Below the pieces are notes generated by a model. That model was not told the DNA's origin. It was given only the letters and a program-made list of their open reading frames with translations, and ran no database searches. Made by a program: the position numbers and the translations under genes. Shown here in pieces: positions 1 through 12,396 of a stretch of DNA of 64,000 bases (its first letter is position 1; each line of letters starts with the position of its first letter). Source of the DNA: Lucifuga dentata (lineage: Eukaryota; Chordata; Actinopteri; Ophidiiformes; Bythitidae); the NCBI GenBank assembly GCA_014773175.1, contig VXCM01000052.1, positions 394,115 through 458,114 of the forward strand, in the 5' to 3' direction.

Positions 1-2263
1 ATCTTTGACCCAGATTTACTTGACGGTACTGACTAACATTGATGTTTTCCATCTTCTGGGGATTATTCTGTAGATCCAGACGTGAGAAAATTGATAAATA
101 TCAATAATTGGCTGGTATCATGGCCAATTCACAAAGACATTTCTGTATCTCCATAGTGAAATGTGTCTTGTTTGGCATGTGTCCGTCACTTAGCCACACT
201 TGTTTCTCATTTCATTGTGTGAAGCCCATTATGTACTTGTGCCTGGTCTCTTCAGCTGACTAGCACTTATACTGCACAGCACTCCTACGTAAACACACAC
301 CCACCGCACCCACCCACACACACACATGCACTCTTGAGTAGCTGTGTTTCTCTGACAAAGCTGAAGAAACTCAGAAATTAAGCAGCATGTGGGAGAGAGA
401 ATTGTCGGGTTGGGCTGTCAGTGCAGAGGAAGGTAAAGATTACAGCCATTACAAAAGAAATTCCAAATCTCCTCATAATCACCATTTGAATATTCCTATG
501 CTCAATGTTCTCACCTGGCATTTGCTCAAACTGTCTTACAAGCAGGTGTGGATAATGAAAACAGAATCGTTCCAATGTTAGATGGTTGTGCATCATACGA
601 TGATGTAAAGTGTGGGCCATAGAGGGACTCAGTTTTACAGTCACTAGGCTAATAATAGTAAAAAGAGACAGTCTTGTGTTCAGGGTTTGTTTTTCTTTTA
701 TTTCATGACTCTGCAAGGTAAACAAAGTTTCTAGTGTGAGAAAGAGAGAGACAGTCGAATCTCCATAACAGTGGGAGACACAAACATGGGACCTGGGGTT
801 TTGCACTGTGACCTTATTTGCTAATTAAGTGTCAGACCTATTTTTCCACTCCAGAAAAAAGCTCATATCTTAGAGCTTGGATTGCCAGAAGGCGAAGAGA
901 ACGCTCTTTTGCTGCCATTGGCTGCCTCTTTAGGGTCGTCTCCTCGCTTGTCTGTGAATATGAGAAGTATCACTAGAGATGCTGCTGTGCTTTCTCATAA
1001 AAACTGCATATTTCTCTGCCTGTGGTTGCAATGGCAGAATATTAAGCTGCAAAAATGTCGCTGTTACTATGACATGTAGGGGTTACAGTAATTTGCTTCA
1101 CACAGGCCCAATTCTTTATACAGATAGTACATTTGTTGGATGACAGCTTATTAGAGGTGTCTAAATTGAATTGCAAATGAAAATGTTACGTTTCCCCATT
1201 ACTTTCACTTCACTTTCTAGCTTCATCATACCAGTGTGAAAAGTTGTTTTCTTGACATATTTCCTCTTGTCTCTTTGCATCTAGCCGCCTGCTTTACATT
1301 GTGTGCGTTTTGTTCAGCAAGTATGAAAATTGCCCTACTTAATGACGCCATCCGGTGCTTCCCAAGCTGCAAAGCCTACCCACACAGAGAACAACTCACT
1401 GACCATCTTGGGGCTCCTAATGCCATGCAAGGTTCTGCTTTAAGTGATCAGATTGCATTACAAATTTGTGTTTTAGCACTATTGTACTGGATATTCCTGC
1501 GTGCAGTTGCTGCAGGGCAAAAATAATATTGTGTCCAGTCCTTAAAAGAGCAGTATCGTGCATGTGACACATATCAGTCACTTAAGTGCCACTGTTGACC
1601 TATATAAATGTAGACTCAGGTCAAAGGAGGGGCAGGCAGACACAGCACACGGTAGCTATCTCATCTAATAAGCTTTAGTACAGCACATATTGATGCAATA
1701 TTCCTCAGACCACGTTACATACATAGATATACAAAAGAAATGTTGTTTTCGGTGATTTTCTTTTGAGCTGAAGTAAACACGTTCATATGCTGTGTTTGTT
1801 GTGTAATTTAGAGAACTGCCTTGTGGATGAAAATTGCATGCATGAAAACCTTCACGTGTGCACACATACATGTACATACACAAAGAAATCCCTATAGCTT
1901 CTTTGACAGTACACTATACCTACCTCTGTTTGTTGTCCAGTCTTCCTTTTACTCTCTCTTTCTTGCTTACATACCTGCAGATACGCCCCTCCAGACAGGG
2001 TGATTCCCAGTTTTAAAGTCATGAGTCAATTTGCTAAGTGGATTCTGAAGCATGTTATACTGGACAGGACAGACAGGGGAAGGACAGGAGATGAGGGAAC
2101 CCAGAGGGGGGTTGAGAATGGGATGGGATGCAGAAACATCAGTGTGGCTTTAAGCCTTATTAGCTGTGCCTTGATGACTCTTCTGGTGAAGGAATCAATA
2201 CAGCCTGACTGGCTCCAGGGGCACAGGGCCCACTTCAGGAAGCGGATATCTCCAAACTATCCA

Positions 2264-2475
2264 TTATGGATGAGAGGAGGAGGAGTGTGTAGACAGAAAA
2301 AAAAGAATGAAAGGCAGAGACAGAGGAGAGGAATAAGAGGTGGAAAGATTGGAAACAGGGATGCAAACAAATGGCAAGAAGGAAGAGAAGGAGGGGAAGT
2401 TAAGGATGGGGAGGAAGAGCAGATTCAAAGGAAGAGTGGATGAGGACAAAGAAGAAGAGAATAAGGAAAAGATTG
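2264..2475 (+). repeat. Purine-rich (GA/GGA) tract
   Basis: About 200 bases of the + strand are strongly biased to A and G, with GAGGAGGAG, GAAGGAAGAGAAGGAGG and GAAGAAGAGAATAAGG runs. Low-complexity DNA; the opposite strand gives serine/leucine-rich spurious open frames. Confidence 0.6.
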
Positions 2476-2839
2476 CGACAGGGCAGTCAGCCTTGCAGCT
2501 GTTTGGGTTTTTGTTGTAGCTCAGCTGCTTTGGTGTGACTGGTTCCTTCTGTTCCTCTGTGTGGTTGTAATATTTATTTCCAGCTGAGGGAAGGGACAGA
2601 GGCCTCACAGCTATGAAAATTAAATTGTTTTCATCCCTCCCTCACTCACTTTATACTCCCCTCTGCAACTTGCCATGAACATTTTCATATCACTTCTCTT
2701 CCAGCATATTTTCCACGGTATTCATTATGCTTTCTTATTCCTACTTACCGTAGTAATTTCTACTTCTTCCCTGTTGAGGCTACCATGCTTTCTGACCGTA
2801 ACCTCTCTCTCTTATCTGTGCAACCCCATCCCCCTCATT

Positions 2840-2840
<1 letters not shown>

Positions 2841-2879
<39 letters not shown>

Positions 2880-2887
2880 NCTCTCTC
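2841..2887 (+). repeat. (CT)n microsatellite with an internal N
   Basis: An almost pure CT dinucleotide run interrupted by one undetermined base at 2880. Confidence 0.95.
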
Positions 2888-2999
2888 GCACCCCCCTCCT
2901 CTCTTGTATGCTCTCCCCTGTCCTCCTCCTTACTGTGATGTGAGGTCACAGCTGGGGAGCCCTGTGATTTGACAGCTATATGTTTGTCAGGGTGCGTTT

Positions 3000-3156
3000 G
3001 TGTGTGTATGTGTGTGTGTGTGTGTGTGTGTGNNNNNNNNNNNNNNNNNNNNNNNNNNNNNNNNNNNNNNNNNNNNNNNNNNNNNNNNNNNNNNNNNNNN
3101 NNNNNNNNNNNNNNNNNNNGGGGCTCTGTCCCACTGAGTGTGTGTGTGTGTGTGTG
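3000..3156 (+). repeat. (GT)n microsatellite containing an 87-base assembly gap
   Basis: GT repeats run into a block of N at 3033-3119, and a short GT run resumes at about 3139-3156. The true repeat length is unknown. Confidence 0.95.
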
Positions 3157-3278
3157 AGATGAAGGAGGACAGGATGCCGTGACATTGGTTGCTAACTGGC
3201 AGTAGCAGTTTATTCTGAGGCAACTGTAGTGGAGAGATACTGTATACAGCTGGCTGCCAACATAACACCAACAGGACT

Positions 3279-3401
3279 AGCTTCAGGAGTGAAGGGGCGT
3301 GTTTTTGTGCACCTCAGGGCTGTGCTTGGGAGCTGAGGTNAGCTTCAGGAGTGAAGGGGCGTGTTTTTGTGCACCTCAGGGCTGTGCTTGGGAGCTGAGG
3401 T
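3279..3401 (+). repeat. Exact 61-bp duplication flanking a single N
   Basis: Positions 3279-3339 and 3341-3401 are identical over 61 bases, separated only by the N at 3340. The same arrangement recurs at 59.7 and 60.1 kb, which suggests two contig ends with an unmerged overlap rather than a real tandem duplication. Confidence 0.95.
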
Positions 3402-3590
3402 AAGTGGCAGAGTTGGCACACTGTTTGGTTTGTGTGTATGTGTGTGTGTTCTCCCTCACAGCTGAAGTCTGCTGGCTTCAGGATTCTGTGCTCTGATGAG
3501 AGAATAGCTCATTATGTGCCTCTCAGAATGAAGCATCCTAGTTCAACACTGCAATGCTGCACACTGGAAGGATGAACCTATCGAAACAGT

Positions 3591-3592
<2 letters not shown>

Positions 3593-3625
<33 letters not shown>

Positions 3626-3634
3626 ATGTGTGTG
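3593..3634 (+). repeat. (GT)n microsatellite
   Basis: Nearly uninterrupted GT dinucleotides with one CA interruption. Confidence 0.95.
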
Positions 3635-5462
3635 TTTTTGTGTTCATCATTGGAGCATTTGTGTCTCTATCTTGTTTACATTATTTCTCACTTGAGGCAC
3701 TGTAGTTTACACTTGTCGGAGCCATCAAGGAGTGCTTCATCAAATTTTCATAGCTTATTTTCATTATTTCTTGTGTATATGCACTTCATGTATGTGTTTT
3801 AGTCATATCAAAATTCCATTTGTCCTATATACCCAGTGTAGCTTATTAGGCCAGTTGAGAATGCAGATTTAGCATCATGTATACATTGATAATGCTTTGC
3901 CCTATATGTGCATTGTTCATCCATGTATGTTGCATACATAGGGCTAAGTATAAGTATTTGAATATGGTTTGAAGTGTCCCTTGTGGTGAGTAGTTTTCTA
4001 TCTTGGAAGCTGTTCTGCTTCGATAACACCATATGATGTGCCTCTATGACCTTTATGTAATGACTTTCTGTGTATGATTCTACTGCATGAAATATTTCCC
4101 CTCACTCTGGGAATACAGGTAGGCTCTCTCTCTTTCCTTTGAGCCAAACCTGTGCAAAAAATAGAAGGATTAGAGCATTATACCAAGCATTCAACTGATA
4201 ACCTCAAGGTGAAATGACTGATCTAAATAACTATTCCAGGTGGGATTTAAGAGTGCACGCCCATTAATAAATGGGTTGAATTAGCTGGTAAAATTACCAG
4301 GACTTCTCTCTCCCCTCAAGTCCTATCCTAATACTCCTTTCCTCATGCCTCAGCTTATGTCCCAGCCTAATAACGCTCAATATTCTATAATGCACAAACA
4401 GCACTCATACAATGAGAGAAGAGGAGCTTTTAAGGTACCTTCATCCTTCCAAACCTCTCAGCACTGCTCATATTAACATACAGACAAAAGCTCTCCAGCT
4501 GGGCTCCTGTTGTAAGGCCCAGGTTGGCTGTCGACTTCTGTTTGTATTCTCTTAGACTGACTGATTGAGCAGCAATAAAACACGTTGAAGGAGGCGTCAG
4601 ATCTTGGCAATCAGTGACAATTTACTTTGGCTTAAACTCAAGGCTCTGAGAGGCTGTAGTCCTGTCATTTCATCAAATTGACCAACAAACAGCAGCATTA
4701 CCATTACACAAGACTGAATTAGCGTGAATGAATTTAGATTCACTGATGTCTTTTTAATCTGTAGTACTGTAGTATAATCTGTAGTGAGTGCTACATTCAT
4801 CACATATTGAGTAGCACAAAGTTAATGACCCACATATTGCTGTCAAAATTGTTAACAACTCTGGAGCTCAGACCTCTGCAGAAAGTTTGCTGAGAAAAGA
4901 AACTGCTTTGAATGTGCTGTTTATATTGTTTTTCAATATGTGTTCCTGTTCTTCCTCTCCTGTCATGCTTCCATTCACCTAATTATAATGCTGACATACA
5001 AAACTACAAAGCTACAACAACTCAGATCATAAAGAGCGAAAGCTAGAGAAAAGCAGATATCAGACAGCTTAAACAAAATCATCACAAACTTGGATGACAC
5101 TCCTTACATTGATTTGAAATATTTTTATATGCAGTATCTGGTATATGCTATTGCATCACCACCAGATGCCAGATCCCCTGTTCAGATGTAGTTAAGTCTT
5201 TGCAAATAATTCTTAGAAACACATGATCAATCAGCCTTTTAATTATAATTGGCAGTTGGTGAATGCTGAGTGATTTTCAATTTCTGCCTATGATCACAAA
5301 TTAGAATGAGAGTAATATATTGGACAGAAGGCTGGATTTATGCTGAGGTGATGAAAAACTTCTCATGCGCTAATGGTGCTGTATTGAAATAGTACTTTTT
5401 ATGCTTGCTGTGCACTTTTACATAATGTGTTGTTAGAGTAAATTCTGAGGAAACTGCAACAG

Positions 5463-5493
5463 TTACGGATCCAATCAGTGATAGGATCCGTAA
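5463..5493. repeat. Inverted repeat, 10-bp arms, 11-nt loop
   Basis: TTACGGATCC at 5463-5472 pairs exactly with GGATCCGTAA at 5484-5493. No T-run or gene context suggests a transcription terminator; it lies in non-coding DNA. Confidence 0.8.
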
Positions 5494-5587
5494 TCAGCAG
5501 AATTAATTGATTTTCCAATCGTAAATGAAGCCCACATACCTTATACCCCAAAGTAGTAAAAAAAAGTTAAAACAAACACTAACAATT

Positions 5588-6345
5588 ACCGTATATACTC
5601 AAGTATAAGCTGAGTTTTTATTACCAAATTTCTCAAAGCAAATCTTATACATGAGAAATCCAAATTTGATCCCAGAGAAGGAAATTTCCAGGGGTTGAAA
5701 CACCACCCATTACCACTACCCATGGAAAATAATTTGAGTCATACCTTAGAATGAGATATTTCCTGACAAAACATCTTATCCAGAACATTTTGCGGTGGCC
5801 AGTAAGCACTGTTGTGATTGGTCAAAGATAAAAGAATGGGCCAATCAGAGACAACTTATAAAAGTGCTGTTTCATATATTGGTACAGTAACTGGTTATTT
5901 GGTAGTCTTGTTCAACATCATGTTTTGTGCTTTATTAGCAACAAACTTGAGATAAAATACAACACACAATGGAAATTACACGGATTTGTCAACGATAAGG
6001 GCATACATCACACAGAGCAGGACTGGAATGAACTGTTTGGCGATTCAGACAAGGAAGAGGAGTCTGGAAAAGTTAATGTCAGCTAATGTCAGTTATGGTA
6101 ATCAGCTGCTGAAATAAATATCATGCTTACCAGTACAGGTACGTGGATTATTTTCAGAAAACCACAGGAATATTATGACAATACCCAGAAAAACAGGTAC
6201 CTAATTTGCTAAACAAATAAATTGATGTAACAACATCAGGGGGTTGACTTATATATGGGTTTCTTTAAAAATCAAAATTTGCAGGTCAAAATCAGGGGGT
6301 TGGCTTATACACGAGAGATCGGCTTATACTCAAGTATATACCCTG
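5588..6345. mobile_element. Decayed DNA transposon with about 20-bp terminal inverted repeats
   Basis: The left end at 5591-5610 reads gtatatactcaagtataagc. The right end, ggcttatactcaagtatatac at about 6321-6341, is its reverse complement except for two central bases. Near the right end the unit 'gggggttg(a/g)cttata' occurs twice as a subterminal repeat. An open stretch of about 74 codons (5862-6083, + strand) ends in an acidic tail (GDSDKEEES) before a TAA, which looks like the last part of a transposase frame. The ends plus an acidic tail would suit a pogo/Tigger-like element, but the superfamily is inference. The element is too short to be autonomous. Confidence 0.6.
5862..6086 (+). pseudogene. 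Possible transposase C-terminal remnant inside the DNA transposon
   Basis: A frame open from 5862 to a TAA at 6084-6086 encodes about 74 residues with no start codon of note, including HGFVNDKGIHHTEQDWNELF and an acidic end. It lies between the two inverted termini of the surrounding element, so a transposase remnant is the simplest reading. No catalytic DDE residues are visible and the family is not established. It could also be a chance frame. Confidence 0.35.
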
Positions 6346-6528
6346 TAAATGTCATTTGACTCTGTTGTTGTGTTGTCTGTTGTGGTCAGAGAAACACTGA
6401 GAAACAGCACATTTACCCAGTGTGAGTGTACTGGAGCTGTAACAGTAACAGAGGTGAGGAAATGATCCTCATTTTTTTCCTGTCAGTGGGATTGTGCTGA
6501 GTCAGAATTCTCCAGTAAATCACACTGT

Positions 6529-6531
<3 letters not shown>

Positions 6532-6596
<65 letters not shown>

Positions 6597-6597
6597 N
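6532..6597 (+). repeat. Poly-A run of 65 bases ending in an N
   Basis: Uninterrupted A from 6532 to 6596, then an undetermined base. It could be the tail of a retroelement, but the sequence upstream shows no recognisable SINE or LINE body. Confidence 0.9.
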
Positions 6598-8300
6598 CTC
6601 CACATACAATATGCTTCTGAAAGATCAGCGTTGCCTTTGATTAGCCGTAGAGCTCTTGGTTTATGAATGGTAGTGGAGTGCTTGCTGAAAGGAAGAAACT
6701 GTAGCTCTGTTCTCCTGACTTTTCAATGTCAGCTGCATAGAGGATTAAAAAGGAAAGTCATTAAATTGGATTTGGTGTCAAGCATCACCTGCAGCTCTCT
6801 TGACCTGATCCATTTTTTTTTCTAACTTCAAGGTTAAGTGCACAAATTTGAAATTTTCAAGTTTCCTTTAATACATTTTAGTTGCACAATGACTTTGTGA
6901 ACACAATGAATGCGATAATTTTATCTGCTTTCAACATTTCAGCTCTCCATTATCCCTTATAATTTTTTGATATATACAGTATTATGCTCACTTATGCATG
7001 ATTGACTCAGAAAGTTAGGTAGGTAATACAATTGTCTTTCCTTGACTATAATGTTCCAGTTTTGTCTGTGTCATTCTCAGTCCCTGACATTATTGAATGA
7101 ATCAAGATCATTTAAGATGCCTTTCCTTCCCCTGAAGCATTGTCTGGGCATACATTTCCCAGTAAGATAAATGTTAATGGGATACGGAAAAACAACACCA
7201 TGGTAACATTTAGGACCTCTGCATGATTATAACCCATGAAATCCAATAACTTTAATCAATTCCATGCTTGCTTTTGTTTGTTGTCCAGTACAAAGCACTT
7301 TTGTTTCTTTTTAGACCGATCACACAATTTATCATGTTGTCAGAACTGTCTGGATGTTTCAGTGCCAAATGGATGCTATGATAATACACAGCTGAAGCTT
7401 ACTGAATTTGTAGAGTGGCCTTAAAAAGGCTTCAACCCTCCTAATGCCTCTCCTCAGCATTTTCCTTTTAATACCACACAAAAATACTGATGAGGATAAT
7501 TATTTATCCAGATTGGCTGAGTAAGAACTGACTGACAACAATGGATGGGGGTGGGGNAAGGTGGGGTGAGGGGGCTGCTGATTTGTATGATCTGAGGTTC
7601 TTTTGCATTATCTTGCCATTTGTCTTTTCTATTGCCAGAACATTTTCGGCGATAAACATATTTTGAGGCATATTTTCAGAAGCATTTTCTGAACTGTCGC
7701 TGCCATAAGATGAGATGATCCAGTATAAGACACATTTAGGGAAATGGAGAAGATGGAAATAAAAAATTAGAATTAGAAAAAAAAAATTAGAAAAATTAGA
7801 ATCTCCAGAATCTCTCAAATGAGCAATCCATATTACTGCAATAATATTCTGTGTTTTATTCTCACTTGCTTGGTCTTGTGCACAGCTGTGCAGGTGTAAG
7901 TTTTTACAAATACATATACTGTATTTTGTGGCTTTTTCAGGTCCTTAGCATGGGTATCTCTTCCAGCCTTTCTCTGCCATGGTGTTGGGGATGATGATGA
8001 TTATGCTGATGATGTGGCTAAGAAGTGATTTGATTGTTTGACTTTCTCTTACTCAAGTCTGGCTTGCTGCCAGACTAATGATGGGAGTGTATTGGGGAGT
8101 GGGAGGTGGAAAGCTAAGGTGCAGGGGAGAGGAGTGTTGCTTGTGAAAATGCATGTGTGTATTTTTATGCTAGTGTCTGTCTGCATGTGTGTGTTATTGA
8201 GACGGTAGGGCTTAAGAGATTAAACTCAGCCTGGGTACTGTGAGGAGGGAAGACCTCTCGGTGAAACGCTCTCACCGCAGGGAAGCTTCAGTGATGCCCC

Positions 8301-8308
8301 ATTTGCAT
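8301..8308 (+). promoter_or_regulatory. POU octamer motif (ATTTGCAT)
   Basis: A perfect octamer sits in a stretch (about 8220-8410) that is richer in G+C and freer of repeats than its surroundings. A single 8-mer is weak evidence of function. Confidence 0.2.
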
Positions 8309-9595
8309 GTCTCCTTGTCCTGCTCAGGGAATTAGCCTTTTCTTTTCCGTCTCGTCCCTCCCTCCTCTTTGCACCTTAGAGAGAGCGCTTCTATCCAGCA
8401 GCATGAGACAGACAATGGACTGTAGTATTTAGGACACTTGGCAGGGTTTACTGTAATCCAGTAAGGTGGCAAATGGGAAATGTTGTGGGGAAGATGACTT
8501 AAACACATTTATTTATTGTTTGCCATTAATATTGATAACTAATACAGAATACATACACTCTATTCATACTTTTCTTTCTCTTATCTGGACGTATTAATTG
8601 TTTTTCACAATATACTTCAAGAAGCACTAATTGCTTTTGACTTCTGAAGTTATCTTTACAGTCGTGACATCAAGCGTAAGTAGCACTGTATCACCAAGTA
8701 ATTCCAGTTATTTACAATAGAGTGTGTGACCATCAGGGAATAGGGACCAAGATATGTGGCTACAAAAGCATGTCGCTATTCTTCTATAGAAAACACTTAG
8801 CTGATATCTTTACTGAACAGCTGAGGCATGAAGTAATTAATCTGAAGACTTTTTCTTCCCAGAGTGCAATTGTCACCTGACCTTTGCCGATATGGCATAA
8901 TTTATCACACACAATGTGACACTCTTTCCTTTCTTGGAAGCATATAGATTTCAGACCTGACTGTTTTGTCTTGAGTATTGATTGAATGACTGCACTGAAT
9001 GAAAGGTCAGTATATTATTGTGTTATGAATGATTACCTCACCTTAAAATTAACTGCAAGTCCAATTTATGCTGTGACTGAGATTTCATGTGAACAGCAAT
9101 AACAATATCATACTGTGTAATACTGCACAGCAGTGTGAACATCAGTTTTCTACAGTTGTTTGCTACTGTCTTTCTGCATTTGTTTGCAGACATAACCTGA
9201 TTTGAAGAGTTGATGTAATTCATACTGCAGTCAGTACCACTTTTCATGTGTTGAATGACTGGTGTCATTGATATGCAGGTCAGTTGAGGTTGCTGAGCCT
9301 GTGTGGGCTTTGGGGGCATTGTGTTGACTGCAAGGGCTGAGATAAATAGCTTAGATTAGTATGGCTGATTCTACAGGCTTCTGCTGGGACAGAGAAAGAA
9401 AGTGAGAGACAGAAAAAGGGCGACAAAGAGACAGAGTGACAGAGCAAAGTGACTGTGTTCCACAGCTGGACGAATAATATTTCAAACTGAGTCTGTCTGT
9501 ACTCTGTGCTGGTGAAGTAGGTACTAAAGTGTATTTACAGTGGAAAACTAACGTTAGTTTTGCAAGATAAAGGAATCCACAATCCAAATTGATAC

Positions 9596-10043
9596 TTAAA
9601 GGGGATTCTCTTAATTTTTCATATCAAATTCATGCAGTTTATTGGTGATGGGTACCATTGTTGAGCATGTGAAAACAATTCTGTAAGGGCTTTTGTGACT
9701 GTAAAGGGAAATGTCAAAAGTCATAGAAGCTCACCCTTATGACATGACAAGAGTTACTCCCTGACAGCACTGAAGATTGTGAAAATAAAGCACTAAAAGT
9801 CACTAAAGGCCCATTTACAACTATTTCAGCAAATTCACTATACCCTCAACTTCTAAAAGTGGCTTTCAAAATTGCATTTTCAGCAACAACAGGAAGTAAC
9901 CCTGTAATGTCATGGGTTCAGCTTTCCTGACTTTACACATCTCCCTCTAATTTCCGAAATTCCTTTACGCAGTTGTGTTCACATGCTGAATATGAAACAA
10001 TAAACTGAATTTGATGAGTAAAATCAGTAGAGTTTCCTTTTAA
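9596..10043. mobile_element. MITE-like element, TTAA-ended, family A copy 1
   Basis: The stretch starts with TTAAAGGGGATTCT and ends with AGAGTTTCCTTTTAA; the two ends are imperfect inverted repeats beginning at a TTAA. It shares segments with the copy near 45.3-45.6 kb, for example GGCTTTTGTGACT and an AATCAGT(A/G)GAGT end. No coding capacity. The TTAA ends would suit a piggyBac-type relative, by inference. Confidence 0.5.
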
Positions 10044-11344
10044 CATTTTAAGCTTCAAAGAGGTTGCAATAGTTGCAGGACCTTTGATTGTTCTATTATA
10101 ATGTATCCTGCATTCTTCATAATTGTCTCATTGATAAGAATTCCAGTAGAAATGATCACTTTGCTATTAAGCACACCCCTAGAGCATGATAAAGGACAGA
10201 ATTCCATTTCAGTTTTTTCATAAAGTGACAAAAAACAGAAATTCCTGTCATGAAAGGTAATGGTAACTCTGCTCAGAATCTATTACTTTAGTGACAGGTA
10301 ATTCTGATAGTTTTTTTTAGCTGTTTTTAATTGTGAATAAAAAAGGTAGTGACAACTCTTCCTCAACAACAACTTTCCTTGACAATGAGTTTTATTATAT
10401 TTAAGCTTGTTCTGCTATTTACTTAGCTAGATTTTTAACAAAATGCAAGGCCTTACAGACTGACAAGTGCAACATTGACAATTTTGTGGTGAACCAGTTC
10501 CTGCCTAGCAACAACTAGGGTATCAGCAAAGCATGTAGAGCCATCTTAGTCTGCAGTTGTTGTGTGTTTGGGAGTTGCTGTTTTATCTGCTGTGTAAATA
10601 GGCGTAGATACCTTGTCTGTGTCGTTAATATAATCATTCCCTAAGTCTACAGGGAGATATAAACCCATGTTTGTCTGTAGATAAGCCCCAACTCATTTTC
10701 CATTCAGATATGGAAGGCTGTAGGTGGGAGACCAGCACATCTTTCACAGCAAAGGCTGATGAGACATACAGGCACCCTCAGGCTCATTTTAGATTCAAAA
10801 TCAATGATTTTGTGATTAATAATTCATAAGGTAGCCTATGATATGTATCACCTCTGTGTTTTTCTTAAAGAAATAGTGATTCAGCTGTTTCATTCTGACC
10901 TTATTTAAATTGTATCATCATAGCTGGTGAATAGATTTGTGTGGGTTTTCTATTTCTGGCTTTAAGATAACATTGTGTTGAACTATTTATAATACACCAA
11001 AAATATCCATTATAAATCATTTATTTCCCAGTCTTACCGTGACATATAATATATTTTCAGTTGAAATGTTTCACAAGGAAGGACAAATCACTGCTGTGTG
11101 CTAAAAATGTCTGCTTACTTATGGAATAATTACGGAATCCAGAGCTGCCTGGGATGCTGCAGGAGTTGACACTGTGACTAACCAGCACTCATTTCTCTCT
11201 CCTCCTGATTAACTAAATCCACAGTTGACCCCATCTTGGCTTTTACTTGCAGGATTACTGTAAATCTGTTGTTAATGAGTGACTGTCATGATTGTGATTG
11301 TGTTGCTGGTGTTTGTGTGATTATGCTGCTTGGTGATGTGTGTA

Positions 11345-11368
11345 GTGTATGTGTGTGTGTGTGTGTGT
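11345..11368 (+). repeat. (GT)n microsatellite
   Basis: Short GT dinucleotide run. Confidence 0.9.
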
Positions 11369-11479
11369 GGAGAATAGGTTGTGTTATGGGGTTGATCAAG
11401 ATCTCTACCATCGTGTTTTTGAAGTCTACCCCCCCCTCCATTTTTTCTATCCTTCCCAATATCCTTCCTCTATCCTGAG

Positions 11480-11722
11480 CCCAATATATACAGTCCACAT
11501 ACACGTTATATTACTGACAGCCATTTCCCAAAATATACTGCTACTATATACTACTAATTTCACATTTTTTTTCCCCTGCCTTCCAGGCTGCCATTTGTTT
11601 CACTTCATTCCAAACTAAAATACGATTTTATGTTTTTTAAATTGCTTGTCAGTAACATAACATGTATGCGGGTTATATATCTTGGAATAAAAAATGCACA
11701 ATCGCTGGTATGGTCCTTAAAG
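11480..11722. mobile_element. MITE-like foldback element, family B copy 1
   Basis: The right half (about 11612-11722) contains AAAATACG, CAGTAACAT...ATGTATGC and CGCTGGTATGGTCCTTAA. The left half (about 11480-11555) carries the same motifs inverted (ATACACGTTATATTACTGACAG, CATTTCCCAAAATA). The right half closely matches 21285-21402. A long inverted repeat with an AAGGACC/GGTCCTTAA end fits a non-autonomous DNA element. Confidence 0.5.
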
Positions 11723-12347
11723 GAGCATAACTGACATTCCTAGTTATTAGCGCTCTACAGCAGAATCTTAGAATCTGCCTCCAACAGCCAGTAGTCACCG
11801 TAATGCGGCTGCTGGTTTCATGGTACTGAGATAGACAATTGAATTTGGAATAAGGAGAGAGAGAAAGAGATTGAGCAGAGGAGCAAAGCAAAACTGGAAG
11901 AAAGGGTTAAAAAAATATCCCAAGACAAACCTGTAAAATCAGACTGCAGGCAGTAATAGTTCTATCATCTGTCCAGGGTGTGATTTATGGAGGAGGAGAA
12001 AAGGCCTTTTTTGAGGGCTGTCACGTCTGTGCCTTGTGATTTACTATGACTGGAGCTCTCATCATGTGCATTCAGGCTGCTGGATAGGAGAGGTGTAATA
12101 CTGATTATAAGAGCATGCTCACTTTATGTGTAGCATAGGTCTGCTGGTTTTCTTCCAGTATATCAACTCAGTGACAGTTCTTAATGGGGTCGATGAGATT
12201 GGTTGTTTCATTATGAACTGTGATGCTATAATGTGCCTTCTTGTCATATCCCCTAATCTCTTAAGTGCATCTATTATAATCACTTATGATTTATGACTTG
12301 CAGAAATGATACAGTAGCAATATGGCTGTTTACAAGTTGAATGAAAA

Positions 12348-12354
<7 letters not shown>

Positions 12355-12394
<40 letters not shown>
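12355..12394 (+). repeat. (GA)n microsatellite
   Basis: Uninterrupted GA dinucleotides. Confidence 0.95.

Positions 12395-12396
<2 letters not shown>

Noticed and set aside
378..806. A 142-codon minus-strand frame
   Set aside because: Composition is Leu/Ser/His-rich without domain features; no gene context. Treated as a chance frame.
1236..1526. A 96-codon frame with a hydrophobic start on the + strand
   Set aside because: No family resemblance, AT-rich non-coding context and no supporting neighbours; expected by chance in 64 kb.
2000..2443. A 147-codon + strand frame rich in Arg, Glu and Gly
   Set aside because: Its second half is the translation of a purine-rich tract and therefore an artefact of low complexity.
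6532..6597. Poly-A run considered as the tail of a processed pseudogene or retroelement
   Set aside because: No coding or SINE/LINE sequence was recognised upstream, and the run ends in an N, so it may be a collapsed homopolymer.
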